The position numbers and the translations under genes are program-made. Shown here piece after piece: positions 1 through 11,647 of a stretch of DNA of 64,000 nt; within the stretch, counting starts at the first letter, position 1, and every line of letters begins with the position of its first letter. The stretch comes from Uranotaenia lowii (Eukaryota; Arthropoda; Insecta; Diptera; Culicidae), in assembly GCF_029784155.1 (NCBI RefSeq), contig NC_073692.1:72041544-72105543 (forward strand), written 5' to 3'. Under the pieces are notes generated by a model. That model saw only the letters and a list, made by a program, of their open reading frames with translations, searched no databases and was not told the origin of the DNA.

Positions 1-720
1 GAGGTTCGCATCTCCTGGCTGGTACCCAAACTTTTCAAGAATTGTTCAAGTTGGAAACAACACGATCAGTAAAGCATATCAAAATAATAACTCAAATATA
101 TCTTACCAACATATTTATATCCGATACAGTTATAATTAAGTACTCAAAGTTTTGATTTAAGTTTTTTCAATATGATTTATATCTTATTTTGATTATTAGA
201 CTTGAATGGGATTGAGCTCATTTTCAATTATAAGATTTTTGTTCAGATTGTCATAAAATATTATGATCATATCTTATTTTGATATACATACAACTTCTAA
301 TGAAACGCGGACATTGGAGTTAACGGTCCAAACCGAACTTCAATGAGTTTCGCTCGTCAGCTTCATGAAATTGAATCTTTACTTGGGAAACCAAAAATAA
401 AGTGTGTGAAGGTGTGTAGAAATTCTGTAGAAATCTGTAGAAATTATGTTCGAAGCATTCATATCTGGACTTAATAACATAATAACATAAATATAACATG
501 TTAAGTTTTGTTACACTCGATATCAAACTATGCTATCTGAATGAGATATAATCTTTTTAATCTTGTTAGAATATCGAAAATTAATATTATTAAGCTATAC
601 TTGTATAGATTTTTAGATATAAATTGAGATATTTCAACATCAAACGAGTACTGAATTATAACTGATTTTGATAGAAAATGTTGAATATCTTAATCATATC
701 TATATCATCTTGATATAATT
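1..720. other. AT-rich non-coding sequence, nothing recognised
   Basis: No reading frame with protein-family character, no clear terminal repeats and no RNA gene were seen. The composition is typical of insect intergenic or intronic DNA. Confidence 0.6.
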
Positions 721-935
721 TTGTTTTTCGTTCCTGTTGGAGATAAGATCGAATCTCGGTCACTGCGTACAAAGTACACTTTCTATGGGTTGATGATTTT
801 GAGAATTTGTAAGATGCTAGCCATCATATCCTGTAAAAAGTCCATCTAGTGTAAAATTAATCGAGGATTTCTTGGAGGAAACATCAAGTTTATAGAAATC
901 CTATATGTGTTTGTGTTCGTTTTCTAACTAAAAAT
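721..935 (+). repeat. Dispersed repeat of about 200 bp, copy 1
   Basis: This stretch is visibly homologous to 54046-54245, in the same orientation. Shared blocks include GATCGA(A/G)TCTCGGTCAC near the start, CTTTCT(A/G)TGGG about 30 bp on, GCTAGCCAT(C/T)ATATCCT, and an AAACATGAAGTTT / AAACATCAAGTTT block near the end. The ATCGAATCTC core resembles a pol III B box, so a SINE origin is possible, but no matching A box was found. It is non-coding. Confidence 0.5.
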
Positions 936-3900
936 AAATTTCCATGTTGGTAATAATGATACACTAGGTAATTGAATGCTATTTTCGACCTACAAACGAA
1001 ATTTAAAGTTTCAAATAAGTCACAGGTAGCTTCTTATGAGCGTTTGAGGAGCTTTTTCAACGATTAGCTCTTTAACTCTCTACTGCATACGAGCCCGTAT
1101 ATGTCCTCGAAATTTTTCCACATTCTTTAATTGAAGTACTGTAAAAAAAATTAAACAGTTTAATTGCATCAAAAATTCAATTTATGGAATCTGGATTTTT
1201 TTTTAATTGTATCTCATTCCTTACACAATTAAAACTATTGAAAAAACGATTTTGTTTTTTTTTTTTGGAATCTAATTGGTTAGTTAGAGCAGAGGTCAAT
1301 AAAGTTATTTCCGTTGAAAAAAAAATGTCTCAACGGATTCATAGTTGCGCCTTTTGGTTTTAAGGGGTTCATCCTTTCGAACGGTATAAAAATTATAGTC
1401 CTCGATACATTACAGAAATGCTTAATATTATAGATTAAAGTAGTAGTACATGCGGTTTAATACCATCGTCCAATTTTGCTCTTATTTTACATATTGTCTT
1501 TCTAGGGACAGGCACTAGGGACAGGGACTTGAGAAATTAGGGCAAAAGTTTTTATAGTTTTCCAATCAATGAGGCACACACGTTAGTAAAAATAACGAAA
1601 ACTGTTTACTGCATTCACGATTGGCCCTTTTTATGTTTTTAAAAATATTGAGAACGTTCTTTGATTGTGTCAAAAGAATGTTCATATAGTAAATTAATGA
1701 AGCTTCATAACAAAACGCCACACGATTTTTGTCTTCAAAATTTACCGAATAAATTTTTAATTGTTTTTCATGAAAGGCAGAAATGACAAATCAGAGAGTT
1801 AAAGGCACAATTTTCCCGAATGTTTTGGATAACGCGACCTCTTTTCTAATGTTTTCAGGGTTAATAGCGATTTACCGCTTTGAAATTAGGAGGTTTTTCC
1901 CGGTAAAAAATGACGATTTTCCCGGTTTTTATTATACTGATATTTCAATATAGAATTAAGGTAGACTGAAAAAAAACAATGTAAAGCCCTAAAAATTTTG
2001 AACAATTGTTTCCCAAAACTTGTTAACCGGAATGAAATCATGACAAATACATCGACGACGACGTAGTCTTTTTGCATCAAATTGACAAGTTTTTATAACA
2101 TTGGGCAAATCCAACGAAATTGGCGTCTATTCATTGTTTTGCTCCACAATTTAAACAGTTATGCACAAACAAGTCCGTTTAACTTGATCTGGAAATTTCA
2201 ATGGTTTTGGGGTTCTTTTCAGCCACGATGAGAACTCTTTTTTTTTAGAATTGAATGTAAGAATGTAATAGAATGTAATAGAAAAAAAATAGTTTGTATA
2301 GAAATATGTAGAAAATGATTGAAATCGGGTTTAACTTCTTTTTGAACAAATATAAAGATATGTTTTAGAAAAAAGAGGTTTTTTTCATACAAAAAATATT
2401 AAAATATAGAGAATCGTTAATAAGACAGGGGTGAATTTGATTCGTTTGAATATAAGATATAATTTTGTTATCAGAGTAGAGACCTTAGATTTCGACAGGT
2501 GCTTGATACAATTTTTACATAAACATATTCTCCAGCTCAGGAACCTTTAAGTAAAAGTTTAACGCAGGAAGAATGAAAAACAGAATACTGGCGATATGAG
2601 GTTTCGTTCATCAGGCCAATTTAAACGAAAAACTTGACAACAACAACAACATTGAAAACAATATTTTTTTTTACTAAAAAGTTATAAAAACGTCTTACGC
2701 TGCTAAAAAATGTAATTGCTTTTTGCATTAAATAATTTATTGAAACATGTTCATGTATATCGAATACTGAATCATTTGACCTTGAAAACTTAACTGGTTG
2801 TTGGAAATTAGATAACTTTATATATCAGAAACCAATGGACCAAATTGTACAAACTTAATATCATTGAGTTACAGAACGTTTTGTATTTAGTTGCAGATTG
2901 TACTTCCATTAATTAATTGAGTTATGCATTCTTGTACGCGCAGCACATATCTCGTGTTTGGTCTGCAATGAGTTAAAAAAAGCGATTGAAACTTCGTTTG
3001 TTTACTAATGAACGAAAATAAGACTTAGACTTAGTGTTCTTGAGGTCAGTACCAAGACTGTCGAAATCCACTTTAACATTTAGAAATTAATTTAAAAATA
3101 TTTTTGAAATTCCATGAAAATTTCCAAATATAACAATTTTTCCGGCGATGTGCCGAAAATATCCGGTTTTCCCAGGTTTCCTGGTGAAAAGATGAAATAG
3201 CTAATATTTTCCGGTATTCCTGGTTCGCTAGAAACTCTGCTCACTTTACAAAAAATGTGAATTTATTTAAATGAATTTTCTTGGCCGAAAATTTCACTAC
3301 TGTCCTCCGTTGAAAAGGTTATTCGTGCGATCCTACGTATATCTGCAATTTTAATACTATTAATTAAAATATGTATTTCAAAAATTGGTTACATGCCACT
3401 ACAATTTTTTTGGGTATTTTAGCTAATAAACGAACCAAAATCCAACTGAAGCTTAGTTGATTACAGCAACGTATCGTTAGAATATAGTAAGATTGTACTG
3501 AACAATCGCTTATGCCACAGTTGTTGTCTCTCGAAAATTCATACACAAAAAAAAAATTAAAACAAGAACCTATTTTTTCCCGACTAAGCAGAACCAAATA
3601 TCAATTTTGCATTGTCACACCTCCACCTCCCTCTTCATTGGAATTTTTGAAAAGCCCGAAGAGGAAAAACAAAAAAAAAATTAAGTATTATATGAAAAAT
3701 TCAATCAATTAGTATAAAAAAATCAAACAATTTCAAAATCAAAAATGGAAAGCCGTGGAAAATAGAGATTTTAACCTCTTGCATTTGTGATTTTTTCAAA
3801 GTTTTGGTATAAAATATTTGGATTTTTAAATTTCGTTCGTATAAGTATGCAAGGTTTTTCCTCAGTTTATTGGTTTTTTGAACTGTTTTTTTTTCTATCT

Positions 3901-4976
3901 CCCGAACCCTCGAGATATTTCGAGTCGAAGTGACAAAAGGAGAATTTTAAATTTGTGCTGGCTTTATAGACGTTGTTACATATAAATAACTTGAGTAGAT
4001 GTTGTTGCCTGAATCGATAGCAAACAGTAACCAGGATGAGCTAACGTCGAATCGAAATATGATGCCTAACCAATACCTAAATAAGGCATTTAGACCTAAA
4101 TAAAAGCAATAATTGGTTTTGTATTATGAAAGAGCAGCAGAGTAAGATGAAAATGATATCAATTTTCAGTGATGAAAAATCAGTGTTGAACATTGAATCG
4201 AACTGACAACAAACTGCAAATTTGTTTGTTACCGGCAGAATTTGCGTATTTTTGACTGTTGATTTTTTAATCATTGCAAAAATAGGCACCATTTTTTGAT
4301 AACTGGGTGTAACTTCAAAAACCTCCTTTCTTCTATTTAACTATTTTTAACAGTTGAGTCGCCGCGACTGTTACACTCTCCCTTACGCCTGGGGAACGAA
4401 TAAACTCGGCACAATAACCGTTCGATTTCGGAAACACTAAGTGTACGGGCGTGTTGCCAAAATCAAACGGGGTATGTTTAACAGAATCTGTTATCCAGCA
4501 ACAGTAAACAACAGAATGTTTTGATCTGCAGCCAGTACAATAAGCTGGTAAACAGCGAAATCTAAGGGGGCGAAGAATATATTCAGACATACGCCGACCT
4601 ACGGTACTCGATTTCCTGAAGATCCCACACCTAGTTACAGAGTGTCGCGTGGTACCTTCGTTCTCTTCCTCAGTGCAACATCGAAATAAAAAAAAAAGAT
4701 AACAACAACACACATTACACAGCTCATGGCGCGGGAACTTATTGGCCGGTCAATCTGTCTGTGCGCGGTGGCACACACAATCAACTAGAGAGGGCAAACG
4801 GAGAAGATACCGTCGTGTTGTGTTGGAAACGAGCATATTGAAATGAAATCGAAAACGTACAATCAACAAAACTGTAGATATGCTAAATATTCTCTAAAGT
4901 AAAGTAAGAATCAAGAAAAAAATAACATGTAGGTTCATATGTCAACAAAAAAAAGGTAAAAGTATGGAATGCTTAC
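936..4976. other. AT-rich non-coding sequence, possibly intron of the Q-rich gene
   Basis: No exon was recognised. If the Q-rich exon at 4977-5314 continues downstream on the minus strand, this stretch is its intron. Short blocks with CCCGGTTTT or TTTTCCCGG near 1885-1940 and TTTTCCCAGG near 3160 suggest eroded transposon ends. A GC-richer patch at about 4340-4720 has a 126-codon minus-strand frame with no recognisable domain. It could be an LTR or other old insertion, but no duplicated ends were found. Confidence 0.4.
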
Positions 4977-5314
4977 ATCAAAAGCTCTCCTCCGGTGCCG
5001 GTTGTGTTGTTAGCGGCGCTGCTAACAATGTTCTGTATGAAAGAAGATGCCGCTGCTGCCGCGGCACTCGTGGCCGCACCCCAACCAGCACTCTTCAATC
5101 GGTGCTGCTGTTGTTGATGGTGTTGCTGCACTTGTAGTAGTGTGGCCGCCGCCACTACTTGCTGCTGTTGCTGTTGTTGTTGCTGCTGCTGTTGATGTTG
5201 TTGCTGTAGCGGCGGTTGGAGGTACTGATAGTGGTGGTGCTGACGGTGGTGCTCCCGTTCCAAATGTGGAAGAACTTGCTGCTGCTGCCGGAGAAGAGGA
5301 TTGCCCGAATCCAT
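4977..5314 (-). CDS. Glutamine-rich protein, first coding exon (partial gene)
   Basis: The exon opens with an ATG at 5314-5312 in a good insect context (CAAATGG). It encodes about 112 residues starting MDSGNPLLRQQQQ. A His/Gln-rich stretch follows, then an uninterrupted run of about 12 Gln made of mixed CAG and CAA codons, a second short Gln run, an Ala run and a Ser/Ala/Asn-rich end. The frame runs into a stop at 4973, but a good splice donor (T|GTAAGC, GT at 4976-4975) precedes it, so it is read here as a first coding exon with later exons at lower coordinates. No folded domain is visible. Low-complexity N-termini of this kind are common in insect transcription factors, RNA-binding proteins and signalling proteins, so no identity is proposed. 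The upstream in-frame GTG is not used as the start. Confidence 0.55.
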
Positions 5315-5620
5315 TTGCCGGAACGGAGCCCCAATCCAGAAGACCACCCTCTAAATCAACAGACACACACACGTACACAATCACACGCACTTTTCTCGCT
5401 GTGCTGTGCTTTGCTCTTTGTTCCGGGGCACGGACAGATTTTTCTGTCGATTTCTTGCTGCCGGATTTCTTTTGCACTCACTTGTCTTCTCTACTAGCTA
5501 ACATTTTCCAATTAGATCACAGATCATTAGCACTAGTTTTACTCCCACTTTCTTGCCGTTTCGTCACCTCGCGCTGCCAAAGATTCTTATTTTTATTTAT
5601 AGACGGCTGAAGCAGCGGCC
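5315..5620 (-). promoter_or_regulatory. Probable 5' UTR and upstream region of the Q-rich gene
   Basis: Sequence immediately upstream of the Q-rich ATG is GC-richer than its surroundings and has no conserved coding frame. It is inferred to be a 5' UTR or proximal promoter from position and composition only. No TATA box or clear initiator was assigned. Confidence 0.25.
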
Positions 5621-6858
5621 GCCATTGTTGTAATTATGAACACAAAAAAGAGCAAAGTGTAAAAAAGAGGAGCACAAAACTGGGGGACTTCTGGTCGAAG
5701 GCCTGCCCGACCGAGTCAAACCCAACATAAGTTACGAGAAGATGGTGGCGGAGTGAAACACGTTATGCTCCCGTGATGGGCCTACACCGCGCTACTGCGG
5801 CTGGTCGGTCTGGCTGAAGGTATGCTCTTGCTCACTCGTTTGCTCGCTCTCGTTCAATATTTTTATGCTCGGCGATGTAAACTTTCCCCTCTCTTGGACT
5901 TTCCCTCTCAGAAGGCGCGCAGGGAATATGTGCATGGATTTCGAGACACCCTCACACTCTCACACAGGAGAAGGATGTTGGGCAAGCAAAGAATTCCTTC
6001 CTCAATCGGGGGCGGGTTATCTTTCTCAAGACCAACTGATAAGCGTTTCGGTTTGTTTTGATTTTGTCTTTTCGCAAAGCAAGGTATTATTGTTGTTCGA
6101 CTTTCTTATACAAGTGTAGCAGTAAATTTTCGGATTTTAAACATAATAACACGATGTCTTTTAAGAACGATTTAAAGAAACGATCGGCAACTCTGAAAGT
6201 TTGGCACATTATACAGGAGCCCATACTTTCCTATAATCCAACGCACTATTCAGGAAAAATCAACTCCCGTTTTTTTTAAGATTTGCGAAAAAATACACGT
6301 GAAAGTTTTTAAAATTTTCACTAATTTTAACTAAAATTTATTCCTATAAACTTCAAATTTTGCGTTTTTAAGTTTTGAAGTATCAAAATTCACTTGAAAA
6401 ATAAATAATAACTTAAAATATTTTAATAAAAAAGATATTTTACCAAAAACTATAAATTTCAAAGTTGTAAGTTTATCATTGATCGTTACATTGTTTCACT
6501 TTTACTTTTTACATATTCATTTGGATGTGGTTCTAAACACAAATATCTTAAAACTTACTGTTTCGATTATTTTTAATTGGATTATCATAATCAGCTTTGT
6601 TATTATGAAAAAAAAAATGGAATTGAACGGCCTTCTGATCAGCTCACAAATCATCTTTTAATCAGCAAAAACAAAAAAAAATCTTTTCTCTTCTTTCTAA
6701 ATTCGGTCACTACCATCCATCTTAATTCTTCCTATCACCTCAATTCATCTGAATAAATTGCTTTGTGTTTGACATTGTTTGATATATACCGGCCCGCACG
6801 CCATTTGTGATACACATTTTACTTATTTGCTTACTCAAGCAATCAAACAACCTAATGG
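5621..6858. other. Non-coding sequence, nothing recognised
   Basis: GC-richer to about 6060, then AT-rich. No supported coding exon or transposon ends were seen. Confidence 0.5.
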
Positions 6859-6935
6859 AAAAAAATTAGTCCTGATACAAGATTTGAACCCTTCGATATG
6901 ATGGCCAAACATGCTGCCACGAGGTCACGCATAGA
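6859..6935 (-). repeat. tRNA-like pol III unit (SINE head or tRNA pseudogene)
   Basis: On the minus strand an A-box-like TGACCTCGTGG (6927-6917) is followed at tRNA-like spacing by a B-box-like GGTTCAAATC (6890-6881), then a run of seven T (6865-6859), the usual pol III terminator. The acceptor stem does not pair and no clean anticodon arm forms, so it is not called a functional tRNA. A tRNA-derived SINE head or decayed tRNA pseudogene is the best reading. Confidence 0.35.
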
Positions 6936-7023
6936 TGTTGCCTTACCAGCAGCTAAAACTCAAAGTGGTAATAAGCTTCCCTAGAATACTTGCAAGGTCA
7001 GCCAACTTGAACTTGAACTTGGA

Positions 7024-7381
7024 ACTTGAAGTCCATGGAAGGCTATTTGAGACCCAATTGGTAGCTTAGCTTTTATACTGAAGGGATCTGATTGACATGT
7101 CACAAAAAAGCTATTTAAGGAACTTAGTGGAACTTGAAGTCCGTGGAAGGCTATTTGAGACCCAATTTGTAACTTTTATACTCAATGAAAGTGATTGACA
7201 TGTCACAAAAAGGCTATTTAAGGAACTTCTTGGAACTTGAAGTCCATGGAAGCTATTTGAGACCTTATTTGTAACTTTTATACTGAAGGGATGCGATTGA
7301 CATGTCACAAAAAGGCTATTTAAGGAACTTAGTGGAATTTGAAGTCCATGGAAGGCTATTTGAGACTCAATTTGTAACTTG
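7024..7381. repeat. Tandem repeat, period about 102-108 bp, 3.4 copies
   Basis: Units begin with A(C/T)TTGAAGTCC(A/G)TGGAAG at about 7024, 7132, 7235 and 7337. Each continues through GCTATTTGAGAC, a TTTTATACT block, GATTGACATGTCAC and CTATTTAAGGAACTT. Copies differ by scattered substitutions and small indels. The array is non-coding. Confidence 0.85.
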
Positions 7382-8689
7382 TTTGTATTTACCTGAAGTC
7401 TCCTCTAAAATGTGGCAAATTTTCAGATATGCTGATTTTGTCTTTTTATGGGTCCCAAAAAAGACACCGTGCACCATGTAATATGCAAATTTCTTCTTTG
7501 ATGAAAGCGATGTATGTATATGAAAAATTTATCGAAAGGTCAATTCAATTCTTCCTGAACGATATCCAGTAGTGTATCATAGAAAACATAACACAAATTT
7601 CAAAAATTTAATGAAAACATTATTTATCAAACACGTTTAAGTATGTAATTGATCATTAGAGTCAATGTACTTCAAGTCAATGTACTTAAAGTTTCACAAG
7701 GTTTTATTCTTTGGGCGCTATTTTACTATTTATTAACCCTTCGTTTCATAAAGTAACAAATTTGCAACTTTTAATGCATGGAAAAAGTGAAAAATTGTAA
7801 ATTTTTTCGTGATGTACGGATTATTTTTAACTTTAATTTATTTTTAAGAAAAAAAAATCATGAAATGGAGGGTCATTGGTTTGAAATACATGAGTCTTGC
7901 GTAACATTTCGAAAGAACGAAACTGCCAAATGTAATGAAACCGCATTTCACTGCTAATAATTCAACTTTCACATGTCCTTGAAAAATATGTATATCTTCA
8001 AAAATTATCAATTAAAAATTAAAATACATATGTTGGTAAAAAGCATGGCTGTTGTAACATGACTTAAACGTTGTTCCCAACAAAAAAAAAAAAAATAGAA
8101 AAACATGCTTCGAAAAAAAACTGTATCAAATGCTCAAAAAAATTTTTTTTACTCAGTGCCTAAGTTGGCTGAGGTTAGAAGTTATATAATACATTTTAGT
8201 CAAGATCATGACTCCAAAAACATTAAAAAAAAGTGGTGTTGTGAATAATCTGAGAAATTGACAAAAAGTTTCATAATCAGCTACTTTTGAAAATTCCACA
8301 AATATTCTGTGTTTCGTATGTTAAAGCTCAAGTTGATGGACTGTTGTCATCTCGTTTAGTAAATTTCCGTATTAGGATGGGGATGACCAAGAAATTTTTG
8401 GTGACAAAAGAAGAAATTGATATTTGTTCCAGTCTTAACCCATACATCAGACAAAGCATTATTAATAATTTTTATCAAATTTTATGCTCAAGTTAGTGAA
8501 TAAATCAAAAATGTACCTTTTTACTAATCAGTTTTCAGGTTTGTCGTGAAAACAAAGTAAAATTATATATGTAACCAGATAAATGATCGACTGAATAAAA
8601 AAAATCATACAATTACCTTCATTTCCAGGAAAATTATAATAAGATGCATTGTACATATTTAATATTTTTAGAAACAATTTACATCACAG
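7382..8689. other. AT-rich non-coding sequence, nothing recognised
   Basis: No protein-like frame, terminal repeat or RNA gene was identified. Confidence 0.55.
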
Positions 8690-9190
8690 CTTTATTTTTG
8701 TATGATGACACTACCAAAATAAACACGGAAACACTGATAGTGGTATCGATTTTGTTCGATCTCCCGTTTTTTTGAGCGAAATTCCATATTTTGGGAAAAA
8801 TCACCCGAAGAGCACAATAGTTGATAGCAGCCGAGAGAACGAGAGAAACTGAGAGTGGGGGTGATTGCCGAATGAAACCCGTCCCGAGACGAAGAGCGAC
8901 CAACAAGCAAGCCAGCCAGCCAACCAGACGCACGAAATGTCATTTTTTTGCCTTCTTTGATTTTGGTTCCCTCCCTTGCTCACTTCTTTCCTCTTGAGCT
9001 CTTGTTAGAACACTCTCACTTGAACAACACATGCAAATCGCGTGCGCCAGCTCTTCCTTGCTTCCTCTCACTCGCACTAACACTACCTTTGAAAAACAAC
9101 ACATGGCACACGGTGGTACAGCTGGGCGGTACGATTCCGAAATATGGTGAGAAATGTCACAAGTAACATTACGAATGTTTGTTTTCAAAT
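8690..9190. other. GC-richer island, possible non-coding exon or promoter
   Basis: This segment stands out from AT-rich flanks and carries several short overlapping frames on both strands, as expected for UTR or promoter DNA and not for a conserved exon. No protein family could be recognised. It may be a 5' exon of the Q-rich gene, which would put a long first intron between here and 5314. That is inference only. Confidence 0.2.
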
Positions 9191-10049
9191 AACTTTTGGT
9201 ACGATTAATTTTTTCCCGATGTTCAATAATTAAAGTTTTAGGTTAACACTTAAATTTGCTGAATTTTTCAGAAATATGAGAACTGAAAACTACCACTTTT
9301 CCGGAAATCATCAGAAAAGATTCATGACATTATTATTGAATTTGATTTGTCTTTAATCTAAATTCGCAAGATAATCAATGTTTCTGACTGCGTACTTTGT
9401 AACGAACCAGAAAACTTAAACCACGTTCTAATTTGGAGGATCTTTTCAAAGCGCATAATTTGATAATTGATAATAAAGCCCTAAGTTTTGTGATTACTAC
9501 TGCTACAAAGATTTCCTTGGATTGGAACTTTGCTCTTGTTAAATTACAAGGCTAAAGAATAATAAAAAAATGAAATGTTAACGATTCTAATTTTAAGCAG
9601 CATGCTCGACGGAATGAAAAACTAGAATTATATTTTATTTATTTACAGAAATATAAAAGACATGTGGATAGACAGGCATTAGTGAGTTAATATAAGAAAG
9701 CCTGACAGGTGTTGAAATTTTAGGCTTGATGAAAAGCTCCCATGAATTGTAACGCATTCGCTCTACACTAGCTATGAATTAAGGAAATAAATTTCGTAAC
9801 TGTATTCTACAATAGTATCAATTTTTTGGATCTTTTATTTTTATTTTTTATGGAATGAAATCTGAGTTAACATGTTTGTTCAAGTTATTTAGGAACCATT
9901 AGACAATTTCATCGAACAACCACATTTTTGTAATTGTACCCATTCGATTATTTTACCGCCATCTGAGCCACTGTGACACGACAAGTTTTTCAGAGTAGGG
10001 TAGTGAGACGCATATTATAGAACACTAATAAAATAACATCAATAACAGC
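9191..10049. other. AT-rich non-coding sequence, nothing recognised
   Basis: No supported feature was found. Confidence 0.5.
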
Positions 10050-10960
10050 AATCCATGAATCGTTTAGTCCACTGCTCTGCTAGTCAGTCGTTGTGCGGGG
10101 AGCTTGTTACTTTTTCAGATTTTAGGAGCTCCCTCTCAGATTTCCCTCAACTAAACTGGGCGCGGGATATTGTTCGTTCACTCTAGCCTACCCAGCCGGA
10201 CGGGCGGGAGGGAGATCGACTAGATTTAAATTCACGAAGGCACAAAAATCATTCCCACTATCTCCCCTTCCCTTTCTTTTGCTCGGGAGCAGCAGCTCGT
10301 ATTACTTCACTTAATTCATTTCGCGTAGAGGGAAGAATCCTATTTATTCCATCGGAAAAAATACAGGGAAAATTGTGCAACATTTTTCTGTTCCCGATGG
10401 AACGGACGAGAAAATCACACCAAAAATTAGGCAATAAAATTTCACACGATCGGTAGCCTCTGGTGGCCACTAATCCGGGCACTCGGCACTTTTTTCCCTA
10501 AAGGCAATCTAGTCTGCACCGAGATCGAGTCGACCCGACGACGACTGTCATGGCGACCTTTTTTCCTTCGCCTTCCTCGCGCACAGCAAATCACGCAAAC
10601 GAAACGCGACGAACGACGAGACACGGCCTGCTGCTCTTCTTTTCTTCTGGCGGCGGGGGATTTATATTCCCCAATATATTCAGACACGGACGAAGACCAC
10701 TGACTTTGCCGTCATTTTTGACCACTAAAACGGAACTTACCACGTCGTAAAACAGTCGCAAACGGCTCGCCAAGGTGGGCCACTTCCGATGGAACCACTT
10801 TGGACCGGATCCGAAACGGATTGCACCGGGATTCTAGGTAATATTTGAGGACCGCGCGAGACTGAACCTTCTTTTGCCTACTATGGCTGCTGCTGTGTCA
10901 AACATACAAAATTTTATCGACGCCGAGAGCGGAACGAAACGATGAACGAGACGATGATGA
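10050..10960. other. GC-rich island, candidate promoter / 5' exon
   Basis: About 0.9 kb of markedly GC-richer DNA between AT-rich flanks, with many CpG and CGAC motifs and several short frames on both strands that look unlike any known protein. An insect initiator-like TCAGTC occurs near 10085 on the plus strand. A promoter or non-coding 5' exon is the likeliest use, but direction and target gene are unknown. Confidence 0.25.
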
Positions 10961-11561
10961 CGGCGTTTCAGAGCAAGAGGTGAGAGAGACCTGAAACGGG
11001 ATGGGAGGATTTGGAAAAATTCTCTTTTTTTGGTTACTGCTTTTGGTGCCGGATTGTGAAAAGTATTGTGCTCAGTGAAAATGTTAAAGCTCGATAAGCT
11101 TTAAAACCGGAGTAACAGTTTTGAATTCTGTAAGCATAAAAATAAGATCAAAAAATTAATCTAAAATGATTGCACTAGTTCACAGATAAAAGTTAAACAA
11201 ATCGTATCATTCGTTCATTTCTATGAAAGGTTTGTTTAAGATAGATAGATGATTTAGAACTTTTTTCAAACGATTTCTTTTTCTAAACGTACACAAAAAT
11301 CGTTTAAAAAATAATCCAGTATACACCAAGTTACCTTGAACACGGCTTTTCACACTGTGCAAAAACAATGTTATACCGTGTTTGTTTTCTCTATTTGTAC
11401 TTTCCGAGAGGCGATGAATTTTTTTTTGTAACTTTTATGTAACATCAGAGCCTGAAACTTCAGTAAAACCTTTGTTCAGCCAAGTGTAAACTTCGGAATG
11501 CCATGTTTAAGTAAATACGCGACTTTTGGTTGCATAGGACTAAGGTCCCATGTTTCCAGTC
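10961..11561. other. AT-rich non-coding flank of the retrotransposon insertion
   Basis: No supported feature. The sequence leads directly into the left target-site duplication of the non-LTR element. Confidence 0.5.
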
Positions 11562-11577
11562 TGAATTTCCATTTTTT
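11562..11577. repeat. Left target-site duplication of the I-group element
   Basis: TGAATTTCCATTTTTT here is repeated exactly at 16590-16605. The last T bases merge with the complement of the poly(A) tail, so the exact boundary is ambiguous by a few bases. Confidence 0.85.
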
Positions 11578-11647
11578 TTTTTTTTTTTAATTTTTTATTG
11601 GCTTTACCTCTATAACATAACCGGCCAAGTGTTGATTACTGTTCTAC

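Noticed and set aside
4333..4713. 126-codon minus-strand frame near the Q-rich exon
   Set aside because: No domain, Cys-rich random-looking composition, and no splice or start support. Possibly an old repeat.
5047..5610. 187-codon plus-strand frame rich in Val/Ala
   Set aside because: It is antisense to the Gln/Ala-rich exon; its composition is the complement of CAG/GCA repeats.
6859..6935. A functional tRNA gene
   Set aside because: A and B boxes are present, but the acceptor stem does not pair and no clean anticodon arm forms.
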